Assembly (NCBI GenBank): GCA_947176785.1
Contig: CAMWSA010000285.1
Coordinates: forward strand, 1-5,293
Direction of reading: 5' to 3'
Length of the DNA stretch: 5,293 nt
Source of the DNA: an uncultured Lachnospiraceae bacterium
GTDB lineage: Bacteria; Bacillota; Clostridia; Lachnospirales; Lachnospiraceae
The notes under the pieces were generated by a model that had not been told where the DNA came from, made no database searches, and saw nothing but the letters and a program-made list of their open reading frames with translations. Each line of letters begins with the position of its first letter. The first letter of the stretch is position 1. Both the position numbers and the translations under genes were made by a program. Below are positions 4,740 to 5,293 of this stretch, piece after piece.

Positions 4740-5228
4740 ATGCAGGAACAGAAAAGCCTTAATAACCGGGGAATGTATATCCCCTCCATAGACGCCAAGG
4801 ACATATACCTGTCGTCACACTACATAAAGGAACCGGCGAAGGGATATACCCTGAAGCGTGAAGACGGACAATACAATCTGAGGAAATTCACAAACAGCCT
4901 GGACTACAGCCTGGATCTGACGGCATTGCAGGATATCTACTATAAGAAATACCGGCGCAGGGATTTTTCTTTCCGCTTCAAGGAGCTTTCCTATACGGCG
5001 GAGGTAATCAATGTGACTTTCCAATATTCCGTGAAGGAATGGAACCAGATGGGCAGAAATACATTTGTAAGATTTGGCTGTGCCCCGGATGATCTGGATT
5101 TCCAGGATTGCATCGCCAGGGACGGCGACGGACAGATCGCAGGGATTCGGCTGGGATGCCCTCCGCTCTCCCCCGCCCGGGATCTCCCCCCCGGGCGTGG
5201 GGAGTCGGACTCAGGAGATCTATGTTAA
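4740..5228 (+). pseudogene. N-terminal part of an unrecognised protein, probably interrupted near 5157 (possible RDRP-like family)
   Basis: The ATG at 4740 has AGGAG nine bases upstream (4726-4730), overlapping the stop of the small ORF, so the genes are likely coupled. Residues 1-139 read like a normal globular protein: NRGMYIPSIDAKDIYLSSHY, then NLRKFTNSLDYSLDLTALQD, YRRRDFSFRFKELSYTAEVI, VTFQYSVKEWNQ and FVRFGCAPDDLDFQDC, ending in QIAGIRLG. No signal peptide or membrane segment appears. After residue 139 the frame reads proline- and glycine-rich sequence and stops at 5226. Both other forward frames stay open to the window end, as expected for a composition switch rather than a natural C-terminus. 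I recall, without being able to check, similar N-termini on large clostridial proteins annotated as RNA-dependent-RNA-polymerase-like; no catalytic motif is visible here. The break could be an insertion, a frameshift or an assembly fault. Confidence 0.5.
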
Positions 5229-5293
5229 AAGGCAACCGCCCCGCTCCTCACCCACGCCCAGCGGCGGACCCTACGGATCACCCAAGGGTATTT
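5157..5293. other. GC-rich terminal segment of different composition
   Basis: By hand count 92 of 137 bases are G or C (67%), and 43 of 54 (80%) in 5157-5210, against a moderate composition elsewhere. Besides the hairpin at 5168-5204, GGGCGTGGG (5193-5201) is perfectly inverted at CCCACGCCC (5251-5259), so two folds compete. An AGGAG (5213-5217) lies four bases before an ATG (5222) whose frame stays open to the end. I see no transposase, intron boundary or known element end. An inserted element or a chimeric contig end are the main options. Confidence 0.5.
5168..5204. other. Very stable GC hairpin
   Basis: CTCCCCCGCCCGGG (5168-5181) pairs along its full length with CCCGGGCGTGGGGAG (5190-5204), with one bulged T (5198) and an 8-base loop. 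No T-run follows on the plus strand. A stem this strong could be the tip of an inserted element, an RNA domain, or a site where polymerase or assembly fails. Confidence 0.7.

Noticed and set aside
5008..5235. 75-residue minus-strand frame at the right end
   Set aside because: It is antisense to a frame with clear protein character and has no ribosome site. Its length is explained by the GC-rich tail, where stops are rare.

Overview
The window looks like a chromosomal segment of a Gram-positive Clostridia bacterium, most likely Lachnospiraceae or a close relative. Three things point there: strong AGGAG-type ribosome binding sites, SOS boxes of the Gram-positive GAAC-N4-GTTC type, and an ABC-F plus long-form RsmH pair typical of that group. 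Base composition is moderate except for a very GC-rich right end. The family and organism calls rest on sequence recall, because no database search was possible.

Left part (1 to about 1890, minus strand): the N-terminal third or less of an ABC-F ATPase runs off the left edge. A 191-base spacer follows, with a duplicated promoter-like element and a strong hairpin. Next is a complete RsmH-type 16S rRNA methyltransferase of the N-terminally extended form, with its own sigma-A-like promoter. This part looks like housekeeping translation functions.

Central part (1887 to 4082, minus strand): a LexA-controlled two-gene unit. A near-ideal promoter, TTGACA-17-TATACT, has a GAAC-N4-GTTC SOS box filling its spacer. 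It drives a small sigma-70-like protein (184 aa), then a DUF262 protein (477 aa) with a DGGQR nucleotide-site motif.

Right part (4083 to 5293, plus strand, divergent): a second SOS box lies exactly 33 bp from the first. A leader of about 370 bases follows, rich in inverted repeats, including a perfect 14-bp stem. Then come a small 82-aa ORF ending in a 15-residue tandem repeat, and a tightly spaced downstream gene whose first ~139 residues look like a genuine protein. That reading is lost at about 5157, where the sequence becomes roughly 80% GC and forms a very stable hairpin. I have a low-confidence recollection that this N-terminus resembles large clostridial proteins annotated as RNA-dependent-RNA-polymerase (RDRP)-like.

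The most interesting reading is that the divergent units form one DNA-damage-inducible accessory system: sigma-like factor, DUF262 protein, repeat-tailed small protein and a large unknown, possibly polymerase-like, protein. The shared operator region and layout are visible in the sequence. The functional link is inference.
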